The notes: generated by a model from the letters alone, not told the origin. 64,000 nt of DNA from Corynebacterium minutissimum (GCF_016889765.1 NZ_CP069533.1:992001-1056000); one strand, 5' to 3'; positions 26,279 through 35,261 are shown, counted from the stretch's first letter. Program-made: numbers and translations.

Positions 26279-26816
26279 GGTCGAGGTCCTCAAGGCCCAG
26301 CAGGTAGCGGTACTCCAAACCTTCGGCGGCGATGGCTGCACCGGCGTCGGTATCACGGTCCACAACGGTGGCCACACCAACGACCTCAGCGCCTGCATTA
26401 CGCAAAGCCTTGACGGCGGTCAGCGGGGAGTTACCGGTCGTGGTGGTGTCCTCCACGACGAGTACCTTCTGGCCCTCCACGTTGAAGCCCTCAATTTGGC
26501 GCTGCATACCGTGCTTCTTGGCTTCCTTGCGCACGACGAAAGCATCGATGTCGCGACCGTCAGCATGCATGATGGACAGCGCAACTGGGTCAGCACCCAT
26601 GGTCAGTCCGCCGGCAGCGGCGAAGTCCCAGTCGGCGGTGAGCTCACGCAACAGGGAGCCGATGAGGCGGGATGCCTCGTGCTGCAAGGTAGCGCGGCGC
26701 AGATCAACGTAGTAGTCAGCCTCCTTGCCGGAGGACAGCGTGACCTTACCGTGGACGACGGCCAGCTCCTTTACCAGTTCTGCTAGGCGTTGCTTCTTCT
26801 GCTGATCCAGGCTCAT
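26271..26816 (-). CDS. pyrE: Orotate phosphoribosyltransferase
   Basis: 181 residues from ATG 26816, with AAGGAG at correct spacing; longer starts have none. The PRPP-binding loop is KVLVVEDTTTTGNSPLTAVK, and an N-terminal SSGKEADYYVDLRR binds orotate. It makes OMP from orotate and PRPP in pyrimidine synthesis. It precedes and overlaps the SpoU methylase gene, an arrangement also found in C. glutamicum. Confidence 0.95.
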   Translation of the reverse strand: MSLDQQKKQRLAELVKELAVVHGKVTLSSGKEADYYVDLRRATLQHEASRLIGSLLRELTADWDFAAAGGLTMGADPVALSIMHADGRDIDAFVVRKEAKKHGMQRQIEGFNVEGQKVLVVEDTTTTGNSPLTAVKALRNAGAEVVGVATVVDRDTDAGAAIAAEGLEYRYLLGLEDLDLA

Positions 26817-26940
26817 CGCGCGCTCCTTCGGTGTGTGGCTGTCTCTAGCCTTTAAAAATCCGCCCTGTAGTCTACCCTCTTCCAAGTAGCAGACCATTAC
26901 ACGGGCTGCAGTGCTCGCAGCGAACTACTCATGGCGCTGA

Positions 26941-28146
26941 CTAGTCGAAAATAGATGAGCCACCATCGAAGCGGCGCGGCAAGCGAGCTTGGTTCTGCTC
27001 GTGGGTGGGGTGTTCGCGACCATCAGCGATGGCGTCAACCTCGTCCGCGCCCAGGCTCGTGTGGTCGATGGGGCCATGTGCCTCACTCGTCGTACGGCTC
27101 GGCATGACCACAGGTTCAGTTGGTCGCTGGATATTGGGAGCGCCGACAGAGGCATCACGGTCAGGGACGGCCGTGGGGCCAGTGGGCTCTGGCTGCGGAG
27201 GTGCGGGAATGTCACGGCTCGGGTCGAGCTCGTCTACGCGCAGCACCTGGGTAGCTTCGGAGCGCGGCGGGAGGACGCGTGCGGTATCAGCCAGCACCGC
27301 AAGTGGTTCGAGCATCTCTTCCCACTCGGTGCTACGAGCCTGCTTGGTGGTTTGGGCAAGTACCCACTCCCCTTCCATCCACGCAGCAGTGACTACAGCG
27401 GGCAGCGCGCGCAAGGCACGGGTGACGCGGTCATCGATAAGACGCTGGCCCACGCCGGCTTCAGAGGCGAAGACGTCAAAGCCTTCCTCCGTGCACACGT
27501 GGACGAGGTCATCGGAAAAAGTGTCCACAGTCTCCCCTACGCGGCGGAAATCCACCACAATGTCAGAGGCTGCGCCAGTGCGCATAGCCATGATGGGAAT
27601 AGCTCCCATATCGAAGAGCAGCGTTTCATGGCCGAGAACGGTTCCAGCGATGATGTCCTTCGGTTCTTGGCCGCGGGCGGCAGCGCCACGGGTCCACTCA
27701 TCAGCAAGGTAGGAATCGTGTTTGGCATACTCCCAGCCACGCTGGTGGCCGAAGGTTTTCCGCTCACGCCGAGCGCTGCCGGGTACTAGCTGCTTGGCGC
27801 GTTCGGCTCGCTCCGCAAAGCGCGGTGCCGGGGCAGGTTCCGCGGTCATGGTATCGGCGCCAGTTTCTGGCTCTGAGATTACTTCCGGGGTTGGTTCCGC
27901 TGCCGGCTTTGCTTCTGGCAGTGACTCAGGCATCGGTTCCGGCTCGGGAGCGAGATCGTACTCAGGCTCAGGTGTCGGTTCGGGTTGCGGTTCCGGTTCC
28001 GAGGTGGGCTGCTCAGGCAGCTGTTCGTCGGCGGACGGTGTGGCGTCAGCGGCCGAGGTTTCGGCGCGCTGGCGCTGATCCCACCAGAGCAGGAGCAAAC
28101 CCGCGAGGAGCGCGGCGGCGGCGAGGAGTAAGAGTACGAAAGACAT
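26941..28146 (-). CDS. Membrane-anchored protein with Pro/Glu-rich linker, unknown function
   Basis: 401 residues. One hydrophobic segment at residues 3-21 (FVLLLLAAAALLAGLLLLW) anchors it, followed by about 90 residues rich in Pro-Glu pairs that resemble a cell-wall-spanning spacer. A folded domain (about 130-300) contains GTVLGHETLLFDMGAIPIMAMRTG and DIVVDFRR and is not recognised. The last 90 residues are again low-complexity. Its place between pyrE and sseA is kept in related corynebacteria, to my knowledge. Orientation of the domain in the membrane is not clear. Confidence 0.75.
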   Translation of the reverse strand: MSFVLLLLAAAALLAGLLLLWWDQRQRAETSAADATPSADEQLPEQPTSEPEPQPEPTPEPEYDLAPEPEPMPESLPEAKPAAEPTPEVISEPETGADTMTAEPAPAPRFAERAERAKQLVPGSARRERKTFGHQRGWEYAKHDSYLADEWTRGAAARGQEPKDIIAGTVLGHETLLFDMGAIPIMAMRTGAASDIVVDFRRVGETVDTFSDDLVHVCTEEGFDVFASEAGVGQRLIDDRVTRALRALPAVVTAAWMEGEWVLAQTTKQARSTEWEEMLEPLAVLADTARVLPPRSEATQVLRVDELDPSRDIPAPPQPEPTGPTAVPDRDASVGAPNIQRPTEPVVMPSRTTSEAHGPIDHTSLGADEVDAIADGREHPTHEQNQARLPRRFDGGSSIFD

Positions 28147-28152
28147 TACTGA

Positions 28153-28186
28153 CTGAGCTTAATCGACTGGCTGAGCTTAATCGCTC
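28153..28186. repeat. Two-copy direct repeat, 18-bp unit
   Basis: CTGAGCTTAATCG occurs at 28153-28165 and 28171-28183, an 18-base unit repeated about twice between sseA and the membrane-anchored gene. Probably slippage; no function suggested. Confidence 0.7.
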
Positions 28187-28204
28187 AGGACGGAGACGGG
28201 GAGC

Positions 28205-29056
28205 TTAGACGTGGTCGCGGTCGCCGCGCTCGACGGGGTTCTTCGGGTTCGCAGACCACTGAGACCAACCACCCACGAAGTGCCGCAGGCCCGTAAAGCC
28301 CACGTACTCAAAAAGTGCAATCGCCAGGGAGGAGTGGTTACCGGAGCCGGAGTAGATAATTGCACCGTCGGTGTTCTCCTTGGTAACGCCGTGTTCGCCC
28401 AAGATGTCAAGGATTTCTTCCTTAGAGCGCCACACGGTCACACCGTCGGTGTGGAAGAGGCGCTCCGGCAGGTTGACCGCGCCCGGGATGTGGCCGGCCT
28501 TAAGGTCGAGGTTCTCACGACGGCCGGCGAAGCGGTTGCGCGTGCGAGCGTCGAGAAGCAGCCCCGTATGTTCCTTGACCTCATCGATGGTGACCGTGGG
28601 CATGGAGCCCGGCTGAACGGTGATGTCTGAGGTCATACCCAGGTTGCCCGGGCCGGTGAGGGTGGGCATGCCCTGAGCACGCCAATTGGATAGGCCGCCA
28701 TCAAGGATGCGGACGTTCTGCACGCCCGCCCAACGCAGCGTCCACCATGCGCGGCCCGCGAAGAGGCCACGGCCCTCGTCGTAGACGACAACCTCGTAGC
28801 CCTCACGCAGACCCCAGTGGTCAACCCACTCCTGGACCTTCTCCGCCAGTGGCAGTGGGTTGCGGCCAACCTTGGAGCCCGGCAGGCCCACGAAGGCAGA
28901 GGCAGCGTCCGCATACTGGGCAGTCGGGACATGGAGGGAGGAGAACTGATTGAAGGACTCTCCTTCGCCAGGAGCCCAAAGAGAGGCAAGGATAGTTGTC
29001 TTGTCGCCGTGGTAAATCTTGTCACGAAGCTCGTGCGGGGAGACCAAAATGCTCAT
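28205..29056 (-). CDS. sseA: Rhodanese-family sulfurtransferase with serine at the catalytic position
   Basis: 283 residues with two rhodanese domains (ILDGGLSNWRAQGMPTLTG ends the first; DARTRNRFAGRRENLDLKAGHIPGA opens the second). In the active loop the expected cysteine (C in CGSG or CRxG) is serine: IIYSGSGNHSSLAIA. There is no other cysteine in the loop, so classical thiosulfate sulfurtransferase activity is doubtful. C. glutamicum names the positional homologue sseA1. The start ATG lies inside an 11-bp inverted repeat (29051-29080). It is separated from clpB by only 57 bases. Confidence 0.85.
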   Translation of the reverse strand: MSILVSPHELRDKIYHGDKTTILASLWAPGEGESFNQFSSLHVPTAQYADAASAFVGLPGSKVGRNPLPLAEKVQEWVDHWGLREGYEVVVYDEGRGLFAGRAWWTLRWAGVQNVRILDGGLSNWRAQGMPTLTGPGNLGMTSDITVQPGSMPTVTIDEVKEHTGLLLDARTRNRFAGRRENLDLKAGHIPGAVNLPERLFHTDGVTVWRSKEEILDILGEHGVTKENTDGAIIYSGSGNHSSLAIALFEYVGFTGLRHFVGGWSQWSANPKNPVERGDRDHV

Positions 29057-29080
29057 GCCCCCGATGATAGGGGCATGAGC
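29051..29080 (-). terminator. Inverted repeat over the sseA start, possible clpB terminator
   Basis: GCTCATGCCCC (29051-29061) pairs perfectly with GGGGCATGAGC (29070-29080) over an 8-base loop. On the minus strand the right arm includes the G-run and ATG of sseA and is followed by ATTTTGG. It may end clpB transcripts or mask the sseA start. The short T-run makes a strong terminator doubtful. Confidence 0.5.
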
Positions 29081-29113
29081 GGGTTGGCGCGCGCCGTGCG
29101 GAGAAGGCTCAGC

Positions 29114-31672
29114 TTAGCTGCGGGCGGTGAGGTCGAGGCGCTCGCCACCATCGGCTACGTCGACTTGGACGGTATCGCCGTCAACGATGTCACCGGCCAG
29201 CAAGTTCTTCGCCAGCTGGTCACCGATGGCCTGCTGAATGGTGCGGCGCAGCGGGCGGGCACCGTAGGCCGGGTCATAGCCGCGGTCCGCGAGCCAGGAC
29301 TTCGCAGAGTCCGAGACCTGCAGGGTCAGGCGGCGGGAGGCGAGGCGCTCAGCCAGGCCGCGCAGCTGGATGTCCACGATGCCACGCAGGAGTTCCTCGG
29401 AGAGGGGCTCGAACATGACCACGTCATCAAGGCGGTTGATGAATTCGGGCTTGAAGGCCTTCTTTACCGCAGCCATAGTTTCCTCACGGGTGCCGCCGGC
29501 ACCCAAGTTGGAGGTCAGGATGATGACCGTATTGCGGAAATCCACCGTGCGGCCCTGGCCATCCGTCAAGCGGCCTTCGTCGAGAACCTGCAGGAGGACG
29601 TCGAAGACATCGGGGTGGGCCTTCTCGACTTCGTCGAAAAGCACCAGCGTGTACGGACGGCGACGCACAGCTTCGGTGAGCTGACCGCCGGCCTCGTGAC
29701 CAACGTATCCCGGAGGGGCACCGACGAGGCGGGAGACAGAGTGCTTCTCGCCGTACTCGGACATATCGATGCGGACCATGGCGGATTCATCATCGAAGAG
29801 GAAGTCCGCCACTGCCTTGGCCAGCTCCGTCTTACCCACGCCGGTGGGGCCTAGGAAAAGGAAGGATCCGGTCGGGCGGTTCGGGTCAGCCACTCCCGCA
29901 CGGGAGCGGCGCACCGCATCCGAGACCGCAGTGACGGCTTCCTTCTGGCCAACAACGCGCTTGCCCAGCACAGATTCCATGTTGAGCAGCTTCTCGGTCT
30001 CTCCCTGCAGCATCTTGCCGGCAGGAATACCCGTCCAGGCGGAGACAACCTCCGCAATAGTGTCAGGGGTGACCTCCTCACTGAGCATGGTGTTGCGCTG
30101 CTGTGTGGCCTTCTCCTCGGCGGCTGCGAGCTCCTTCTCCAGCGGCGGGATCTTGCCGTAGTTGATCTCAGAAGCCAGTGCTAGGTCACCATCGCGCTCG
30201 GCAATTTCGGCCTGGCGGCGCAGGTCATCGAGTTCTTCCTTGATGTTTTGGACATCATCGATGGCCTTCTTCTCATTAGCCCAGCGGGCCTTGAGCTCGC
30301 CGAGCTTCTCACGCTGGTCCGCCAGCTCCTGCTGGAGGGTCACTAGGCGGTCCTGGGAAGCGGCGTCAGATTCCTTCTTGAGAGCCAGCTCTTCGATTTC
30401 CATGCGGCGGACAATGCGCTCCAGCTCGTCAATTTCCTGCGGGGAGGAGTCAATCTCCATGCGCAGGCGGGAGCCGGCCTCATCGACCAAGTCGATGGCC
30501 TTGTCCGGCAGGAAGCGGTTGGTGATGTAGCGGTTCGACAGCTCCGCAGCGGACACCAAGGCGGAGTCCATGATGCGCACGCCGTGGTGTACCTCGTAGC
30601 GCTCCTTGAGTCCACGCAGGATGCCGATGGTGTCTTCGACGGAAGGCTCGGCGGCGTAGACCTGCTGGAAGCGGCGCTCGAGGGCGGCGTCCTTTTCGAT
30701 GTACTTGCGGTATTCATCCAGGGTCGTGGCACCGACAAGGCGCAGCTCGCCGCGGGCTAGCATGGGCTTAATCATGTTACCGGCGTCCATGGAGCCATCA
30801 CCGGTAGCGCCGGCGCCGACGATGGTGTGCAGCTCATCGATGAAGGTGATGATTTGCCCCTCGGAGGCCTTAATCTCATCAAGCACGGCCTTGAGGCGCT
30901 CCTCAAATTCACCGCGGTACTTCGCACCAGCAACCATGGAGCCAAGGTCCAGGCTGATGAGGGTCTTGCCCTTGAGGGACTCAGGGACGTCCCCGGCCAC
31001 GATGCGGCGAGCCAGGCCTTCGACGATGGCGGTTTTACCCACGCCGGGCTCACCGATAAGCACCGGGTTGTTCTTGGTACGGCGGCTAAGAACCTGCACC
31101 ACGCGGCGGATTTCCTGGTCACGGCCGATAACGGGATCAATCTTTCCTTCGCGGGCACGGGCAGTAAGGTCCGTGGCGTACTTTTCTAGTGCCTGGAACT
31201 GATCCTCCGGGTTCTCCGAGGTCACCTTGGCGGCACCGCGCACGGACGGGAATGCGCCTTTAAGCGCGTCATAGGTTGCGCCACGGGAGGTCAACAGCTC
31301 AGCCGCATCCGACTTAGAGCCCGCAATGGCCGCGAGCAGCACCTCGGTGGACACGTATTCATCACCGAGCTCACCGGCCAGCTCTTGGGCACGGGTAAGT
31401 ACGTTGAGTGCGTCGCGGTTAAAGTTCGGGTTCGCCATATTAGCGCCCTCAGCCTTGGGCAGGGCATCAATAAGCTCGCGAGCCTCCTTAAGAACCGTGT
31501 CCGGGTCCACGCCGGTGGCCTTAAGAACTGGGGCGGCAATGCCGTCCTTTTGCTCGAGGATGGCTGCTAAAAGGTGTGCCGGGCGGATATCCGGGTTGCC
31601 GTTGGCGGAGGCGACTTTCAGCGCCTGCTGCAGGGCCTCCTGCGTCTTGGTGGTGGGGTTAAAAGAACTCAT
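29114..31672 (-). CDS. clpB: ClpB disaggregase
   Basis: 852 residues. An N-terminal repeat domain is followed by AAA1 (Walker A GEPGVGKTA, Walker B IITFIDELHTIVGAG), a coiled-coil middle domain at roughly 405-525 rich in Glu/Lys/Leu, and AAA2 (Walker A GPTGVGKTE, Walker B LVLFDEVEKAHPDV, sensor region LTSNLG). It threads aggregated proteins and hands them to DnaK. RBS AAGGAGATACAA precedes ATG 31672. The upstream region holds a SigH-type promoter overlapped by an HspR site. Confidence 0.98.
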   Translation of the reverse strand: MSSFNPTTKTQEALQQALKVASANGNPDIRPAHLLAAILEQKDGIAAPVLKATGVDPDTVLKEARELIDALPKAEGANMANPNFNRDALNVLTRAQELAGELGDEYVSTEVLLAAIAGSKSDAAELLTSRGATYDALKGAFPSVRGAAKVTSENPEDQFQALEKYATDLTARAREGKIDPVIGRDQEIRRVVQVLSRRTKNNPVLIGEPGVGKTAIVEGLARRIVAGDVPESLKGKTLISLDLGSMVAGAKYRGEFEERLKAVLDEIKASEGQIITFIDELHTIVGAGATGDGSMDAGNMIKPMLARGELRLVGATTLDEYRKYIEKDAALERRFQQVYAAEPSVEDTIGILRGLKERYEVHHGVRIMDSALVSAAELSNRYITNRFLPDKAIDLVDEAGSRLRMEIDSSPQEIDELERIVRRMEIEELALKKESDAASQDRLVTLQQELADQREKLGELKARWANEKKAIDDVQNIKEELDDLRRQAEIAERDGDLALASEINYGKIPPLEKELAAAEEKATQQRNTMLSEEVTPDTIAEVVSAWTGIPAGKMLQGETEKLLNMESVLGKRVVGQKEAVTAVSDAVRRSRAGVADPNRPTGSFLFLGPTGVGKTELAKAVADFLFDDESAMVRIDMSEYGEKHSVSRLVGAPPGYVGHEAGGQLTEAVRRRPYTLVLFDEVEKAHPDVFDVLLQVLDEGRLTDGQGRTVDFRNTVIILTSNLGAGGTREETMAAVKKAFKPEFINRLDDVVMFEPLSEELLRGIVDIQLRGLAERLASRRLTLQVSDSAKSWLADRGYDPAYGARPLRRTIQQAIGDQLAKNLLAGDIVDGDTVQVDVADGGERLDLTARS

Positions 31673-31760
31673 GTTTGTATCTCCTTGTGTTTATTGCCCT
31701 CCCTCGCACCAAGGTGATTGTGGTTCTGCCCTGAGCGGGGAAGGTGGCTTCACCGACTAT

Positions 31761-31786
31761 AACGCCAAAGAACTTGAGTCTGTTCC
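31761..31786 (-). promoter_or_regulatory. SigH-type promoter of clpB
   Basis: On the minus strand GGAA (31786-31783), 19 bases, then GTT (31763-31761) match the corynebacterial SigH consensus GGAA-N18/19-(C/T)GTT. The start point would be about 80 bases upstream of clpB. clpB belongs to the SigH regulon in C. glutamicum. Confidence 0.75.
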
Positions 31787-31793
31787 ACTCAAG
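31773..31793. promoter_or_regulatory. HspR binding site (HAIR) at clpB
   Basis: CTTGAGT-CTGTTCC-ACTCAAG is a perfect match to the HAIR consensus CTTGAGT-N7-ACTCAAG. It covers the -35 box of the predicted SigH promoter, so HspR bound here would block it. Confidence 0.93.
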
Positions 31794-31826
31794 TCGATCT
31801 TTTATGGAGATTTTCCATCCGAGCAG

Positions 31827-31847
31827 GTTGATATAGGTTCGCTCAAC
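31827..31847. promoter_or_regulatory. Second HAIR-like site upstream of clpB
   Basis: GTTGATA-TAGGTTC-GCTCAAC keeps the 7-base spacer and resembles the half-sites found at dnaK (GTTGATA, ACTCAAC). It lies 54 bases from the perfect site. Confidence 0.55.
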
Positions 31848-32004
31848 TTTGTGAGAGGGTCTATGGCCATACCCGGATGCAGCCGGATGCAGAAAGCACG
31901 AAGCGCCCTCGGTGCATATGCAGGAGGGCGGGATGCGGTGTGGTTGGCGCTCGGTGGGCGCGTGGGCGCACTGCGTGGAGAAAGTACGCGGCGCGGCAGG
32001 AGCG

Positions 32005-33384
32005 CTAGGCGCGGAGGCTGTGCTCGAAGGTGGCGAAGACGATGCCGATCACGGCGTAGTAGATCGACCACTTCTGCTCGAGGTCAATGGAGCGGAACTC
32101 GCCTACGGAGGCTAGGTGACACATGCCGTCCGCGCCCGCCCAAAGGGTGAAGTTCTTGATGTAGACTAAGCGGTCCTTGGGTTCGAGGCCGGCTTCTCGC
32201 AGCGCTTCACGGGTAAAGCGTATGAGCTGTGCGAAGGTCTCACCCATCTGGGTTTGGTCTTCCTCGCCGTCTTCACTCAGCGGGACCACGGAGCCAGATG
32301 CCGCTCCGATACACGCACTGTAGCGGTCCGGAGCGGTCATGGCGTAGTGGAAGTAGGCCACGGCAATGCACAGGAGTTTATCCTTGGCACTGGCATCCGC
32401 CGGCAGCCTGTCCAAGAGGTAGAGGGTCATGTCCTCAAGTTCTTGGTCGGTTTCGTGTTCGACGCGCTCCCGCAGCACGAAATCATTGTCCACGAGGGAC
32501 GCCACGAAAACGTCGGACACACCAAAGTATTCGGCAACGTTCTCAATGGTCACGGCCGGCAAGCCCTGCCTGCCCGCAAGCTGAATGGCGCGCTCCATGA
32601 CGGCAGCGCTGGCCTGCTCCGTAGGCAGTGCCGTGAGATCTTCAATCGTGGAGAGCTCCGGTAGCGCTGTGCGGCCTGGGTCGTAGGCGGAAATACGCTC
32701 ACGGAAGACAGACATGCTGTCGCTGACGTCGAGGAGCTCACTGGTCTCTGCGAAATGAAACAGCGTTCCGATGAGCGCCTTGCACACCTCACGGAGATTA
32801 AAGTGGCGAACCACCGAGTGCTGGTGACGCAATACGCCAAGAACACTCAAGTGCGCCATACCATGAACGGTTGCCCAGCTGGCCACGCTAAGTTTTGCCA
32901 GGGTTTCCGGGCACACATCCGGGCCTATCTCAAGTCCAGCATGGTCCACGATGAGAGCCATGTTCTGATGAACAAGATCTAAGGCCGCATTGTGGGACGG
33001 GCCGCCCTTCAACAGTGCCTGCCATTCATCGTCGAGAACGCAGGCCTTCTGTTCAAAGAGATAGCGGAAAAGTTCCGGCTCACGCTCGGCATACTCGTAG
33101 TAAGCCTCCGTAAAGGTGGTGAGCTTGTCAAACAAATCTGCGCAGCTCGGGACCGCCTTGAGGGTTTCCTCGAGAAAGTTCACCTTGCGCTGAGACACAT
33201 ACTCGGGGATGGCAGAGATGATCTCCTCACGGTTAGAAAATACAGCGGTGACATCGGAGGGCTTCAGATTCGCATACTTAGCCACCGATTCCACAGTGAC
33301 GGCATCATCACCATGGGCAGCCGCCACGTGGATCGCCGATTCGAGGACGGCCTCGCGAGGAGAGTCCTCATAAAAATGCTTCAT
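32005..33384 (-). CDS. Tandem TetR-like protein (two TetR units in one chain)
   Basis: 459 residues from ATG 33384, set by AGGA seven bases upstream; an upstream in-frame start has none. Two TetR-type helix-turn-helix units are visible: REAVLESAIHVAAAHGDDAV with TVESVAKYANLKPSDV near the N-terminus, and SAAVMERAIQLAGRQGLPAV with TIENVAEYFGVSDVFV near residue 270. Each is followed by an all-helical ligand-type domain. Ordinary TetR proteins have about 200 residues, so this is an internal duplication. The second recognition helix is diverged. Target genes are unknown; it lies between clpB and a glutamate symporter-like gene on the same strand. Confidence 0.8.
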   Translation of the reverse strand: MKHFYEDSPREAVLESAIHVAAAHGDDAVTVESVAKYANLKPSDVTAVFSNREEIISAIPEYVSQRKVNFLEETLKAVPSCADLFDKLTTFTEAYYEYAEREPELFRYLFEQKACVLDDEWQALLKGGPSHNAALDLVHQNMALIVDHAGLEIGPDVCPETLAKLSVASWATVHGMAHLSVLGVLRHQHSVVRHFNLREVCKALIGTLFHFAETSELLDVSDSMSVFRERISAYDPGRTALPELSTIEDLTALPTEQASAAVMERAIQLAGRQGLPAVTIENVAEYFGVSDVFVASLVDNDFVLRERVEHETDQELEDMTLYLLDRLPADASAKDKLLCIAVAYFHYAMTAPDRYSACIGAASGSVVPLSEDGEEDQTQMGETFAQLIRFTREALREAGLEPKDRLVYIKNFTLWAGADGMCHLASVGEFRSIDLEQKWSIYYAVIGIVFATFEHSLRA

Positions 33385-33676
33385 GTATTTTCCTAAAGAA
33401 TGTGCCCAGCAGGCGAAAGAGAAGGATAGAGACAGATTAATTGTCCCCCAGATTTTAGCCTGAGCAATCCTTAAACAGCAACGCGGAAGACGCTTTGGAT
33501 CCCATCTCACAGCAGCATTACAGTATGGTGCCAACTATCGCAATCTCATCGCCTGCTGTGTTTTCCCTTCGCAATATTTTAGTATTTTGACTAAGTGTTC
33601 AGCTCCTCCCGTCAGTAGGGTGTGAAGAGCTGACGATCTAGGCCACTAGCGCGACCAACAACTGAGCAACAACAAA
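33385..33676. other. Intergenic region upstream of the tandem TetR gene
   Basis: AT-richer than its surroundings (for example AATATTTTAGTATTTTGAC near 33573). It must contain the promoter of the TetR-like gene on the minus strand. An AGCTC/GAGCT inverted repeat flanks a 25-base stretch near 33600. No ORF is convincing. Confidence 0.4.
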
Positions 33677-33707
33677 GCCCCGGCTGCTCCTTTGAGCACG
33701 CCGGGGC
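33677..33707 (-). terminator. Intrinsic terminator of the glutamate symporter-like gene
   Basis: GCCCCGGC (33677-33684) pairs with GCCGGGGC (33700-33707), extended inside by TGCTC/GAGCA. On the minus strand it is followed by TTTGTTGTTG and lies just after the stop at 33724. Confidence 0.85.
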
Positions 33708-33723
33708 GAGTGATAAGGACGCT

Positions 33724-35094
33724 CTACGTGGAGGCGCCGACGTGCCCGATGCCTTCCTTGAAGATGGTGCCGCGCGGCGGCATCATGCCGCTGAACTTGA
33801 ACACGAGGTAGATAACCACCGCAATACCCAAGGAGAGCCAGCCAAAGCCCGCGGTAAAGCCGTACATAACAGACAGCGGGGCGATGATGGTCCAGGAAAT
33901 CTCAAAGGGCCCGAAGCCAATGTACGCCATGCCGTACTCAGACAGCGTGCCGGACTTGAGCTTCGGGTCGACGATCTTGAGGATGGCGATGCCGGTCGCC
34001 ACGGTAGCGGTAGCCCAGCCCCACCCAAAAATACCTCGCTCAATCCAGCGCTCACCAAAGAACTCAGCGGGGAACCACATGAGGAAGAACGCACAGTAGA
34101 CAGTGCCGAGGACGAAGAGCAGGAGGAGCGCCTGCCAGTAGGCGGCCACAGCGGCCGGAACGATGGCGGCCACGCCGAAGGCGATGAGGTAATCAGTCGC
34201 CGCGCCGGATACCGAGCTCACGGTGTCCTTATCCAGGTAGTCCTTGGCACCGATCATGTTCATAATGGCGCGGAAGAGGAGGCCGACGACCATGGACATG
34301 GCAAACAGCGGGATGGAGACGTTCTCCCACAGGGAGGCGATGCCCTGGTTGATTCCGTAGGCAGTCATCACGGTAAGGGCAATGAAACCGACGTGGAGGG
34401 TGATGGGCTCAATGGCAGACGGGTTGGTCGTCGCACGGCCGAGAGACGGACGATCCTCCAGGCGGGAAATGTAGCCGCGGCGCAGCTCTTCCGGGAGCTC
34501 CTTCGGGACATGGGACACCTTACCTTTGCGAATACCCCAGTTACCGGCCACGATGCCGCCGATGATGGCGGCCAACGTACCCACGGTCGCGGAGGTAAAG
34601 CCCAAGGAGGAGGCTGCATCCGCGCCCACGCCCTCGAGTGCGCCGCCCACGGCCGCAGCGGTACCGAAGCCTCCAGTAAAGCCCACCGGTAGCATCATGC
34701 CGAACCAGTCCGGGGTGTCGAAGGCCGGCTTAAAGATCAGAAGACCCAGCACAATGAACAGACCCCACTGGCCGGTAAACATCATGGTGGAGTAGCCCCA
34801 CATATTGCGGGCACCTTTGCCCATGTTGCCGCCCATCTCCATGGAGTACGCCATGGAGGCAAACACCACTGCGATGAGCAGCGAGGTGTAGCTGCCTAGG
34901 TTGTCCGATAGGCCGACCCACCCCAGGACGTTAGGGCCAAGAACCAAACCGAGCAGGCCGGCGGTAATAGGAGCGGGCAGGAGCAAATCCTGGAATACGA
35001 ACTTGACCTGGTGGCGCAGAACGTTGCCGATAACCATGAGCAACGAGATCCAGCCGACGTCGACCATGATCGTATACGCAGAGAACTCTTCCAT
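33724..35094 (-). CDS. Sodium/glutamate symporter-like (GltS family) permease
   Basis: 456 residues with 10-12 hydrophobic segments. GFTGGFGTAAAVGGAL (about residue 140) is the glycine-rich re-entrant loop type known from GltS, and a related stretch SSVSGAATDYLIAFGVAAI occurs in the second half, fitting the inverted-repeat fold. ATG 35094 is chosen for its GGAAGGAAG ribosome site; ATG 35112 has none. It probably imports glutamate or a related dicarboxylate with sodium. The sequence is not close enough to GltS to be sure of the substrate. Single gene with its own terminator. Confidence 0.75.
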   Translation of the reverse strand: MEEFSAYTIMVDVGWISLLMVIGNVLRHQVKFVFQDLLLPAPITAGLLGLVLGPNVLGWVGLSDNLGSYTSLLIAVVFASMAYSMEMGGNMGKGARNMWGYSTMMFTGQWGLFIVLGLLIFKPAFDTPDWFGMMLPVGFTGGFGTAAAVGGALEGVGADAASSLGFTSATVGTLAAIIGGIVAGNWGIRKGKVSHVPKELPEELRRGYISRLEDRPSLGRATTNPSAIEPITLHVGFIALTVMTAYGINQGIASLWENVSIPLFAMSMVVGLLFRAIMNMIGAKDYLDKDTVSSVSGAATDYLIAFGVAAIVPAAVAAYWQALLLLFVLGTVYCAFFLMWFPAEFFGERWIERGIFGWGWATATVATGIAILKIVDPKLKSGTLSEYGMAYIGFGPFEISWTIIAPLSVMYGFTAGFGWLSLGIAVVIYLVFKFSGMMPPRGTIFKEGIGHVGAST

Positions 35095-35220
35095 GCGAAA
35101 ACTTCCTTCCATGCCGCTTGTTGCGGCGTCATAGAGATAAGAGTCACCCTCTTCCGGGAAATGAACCGTAGATTACACTACAAGCAGATGCCCGCAACGC
35201 CAGCCCTGTATATAACCCGT

Positions 35221-35253
35221 GGGTAATTTGTGGTTACCCCCGGCGACTAGGAT
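35221..35253 (+). promoter_or_regulatory. Palindrome and possible -10 box of a leaderless promoter
   Basis: GGGTAA-TTTGTGG-TTACCC (35221-35239) is a perfect 6-bp inverted repeat, and TAGGAT (35248-35253) lies eight bases before the ATG of the next gene. No Shine-Dalgarno fits, so the transcript may begin at or near the start codon. Confidence 0.35.
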
Positions 35254-35261
35254 GGGCGGGC

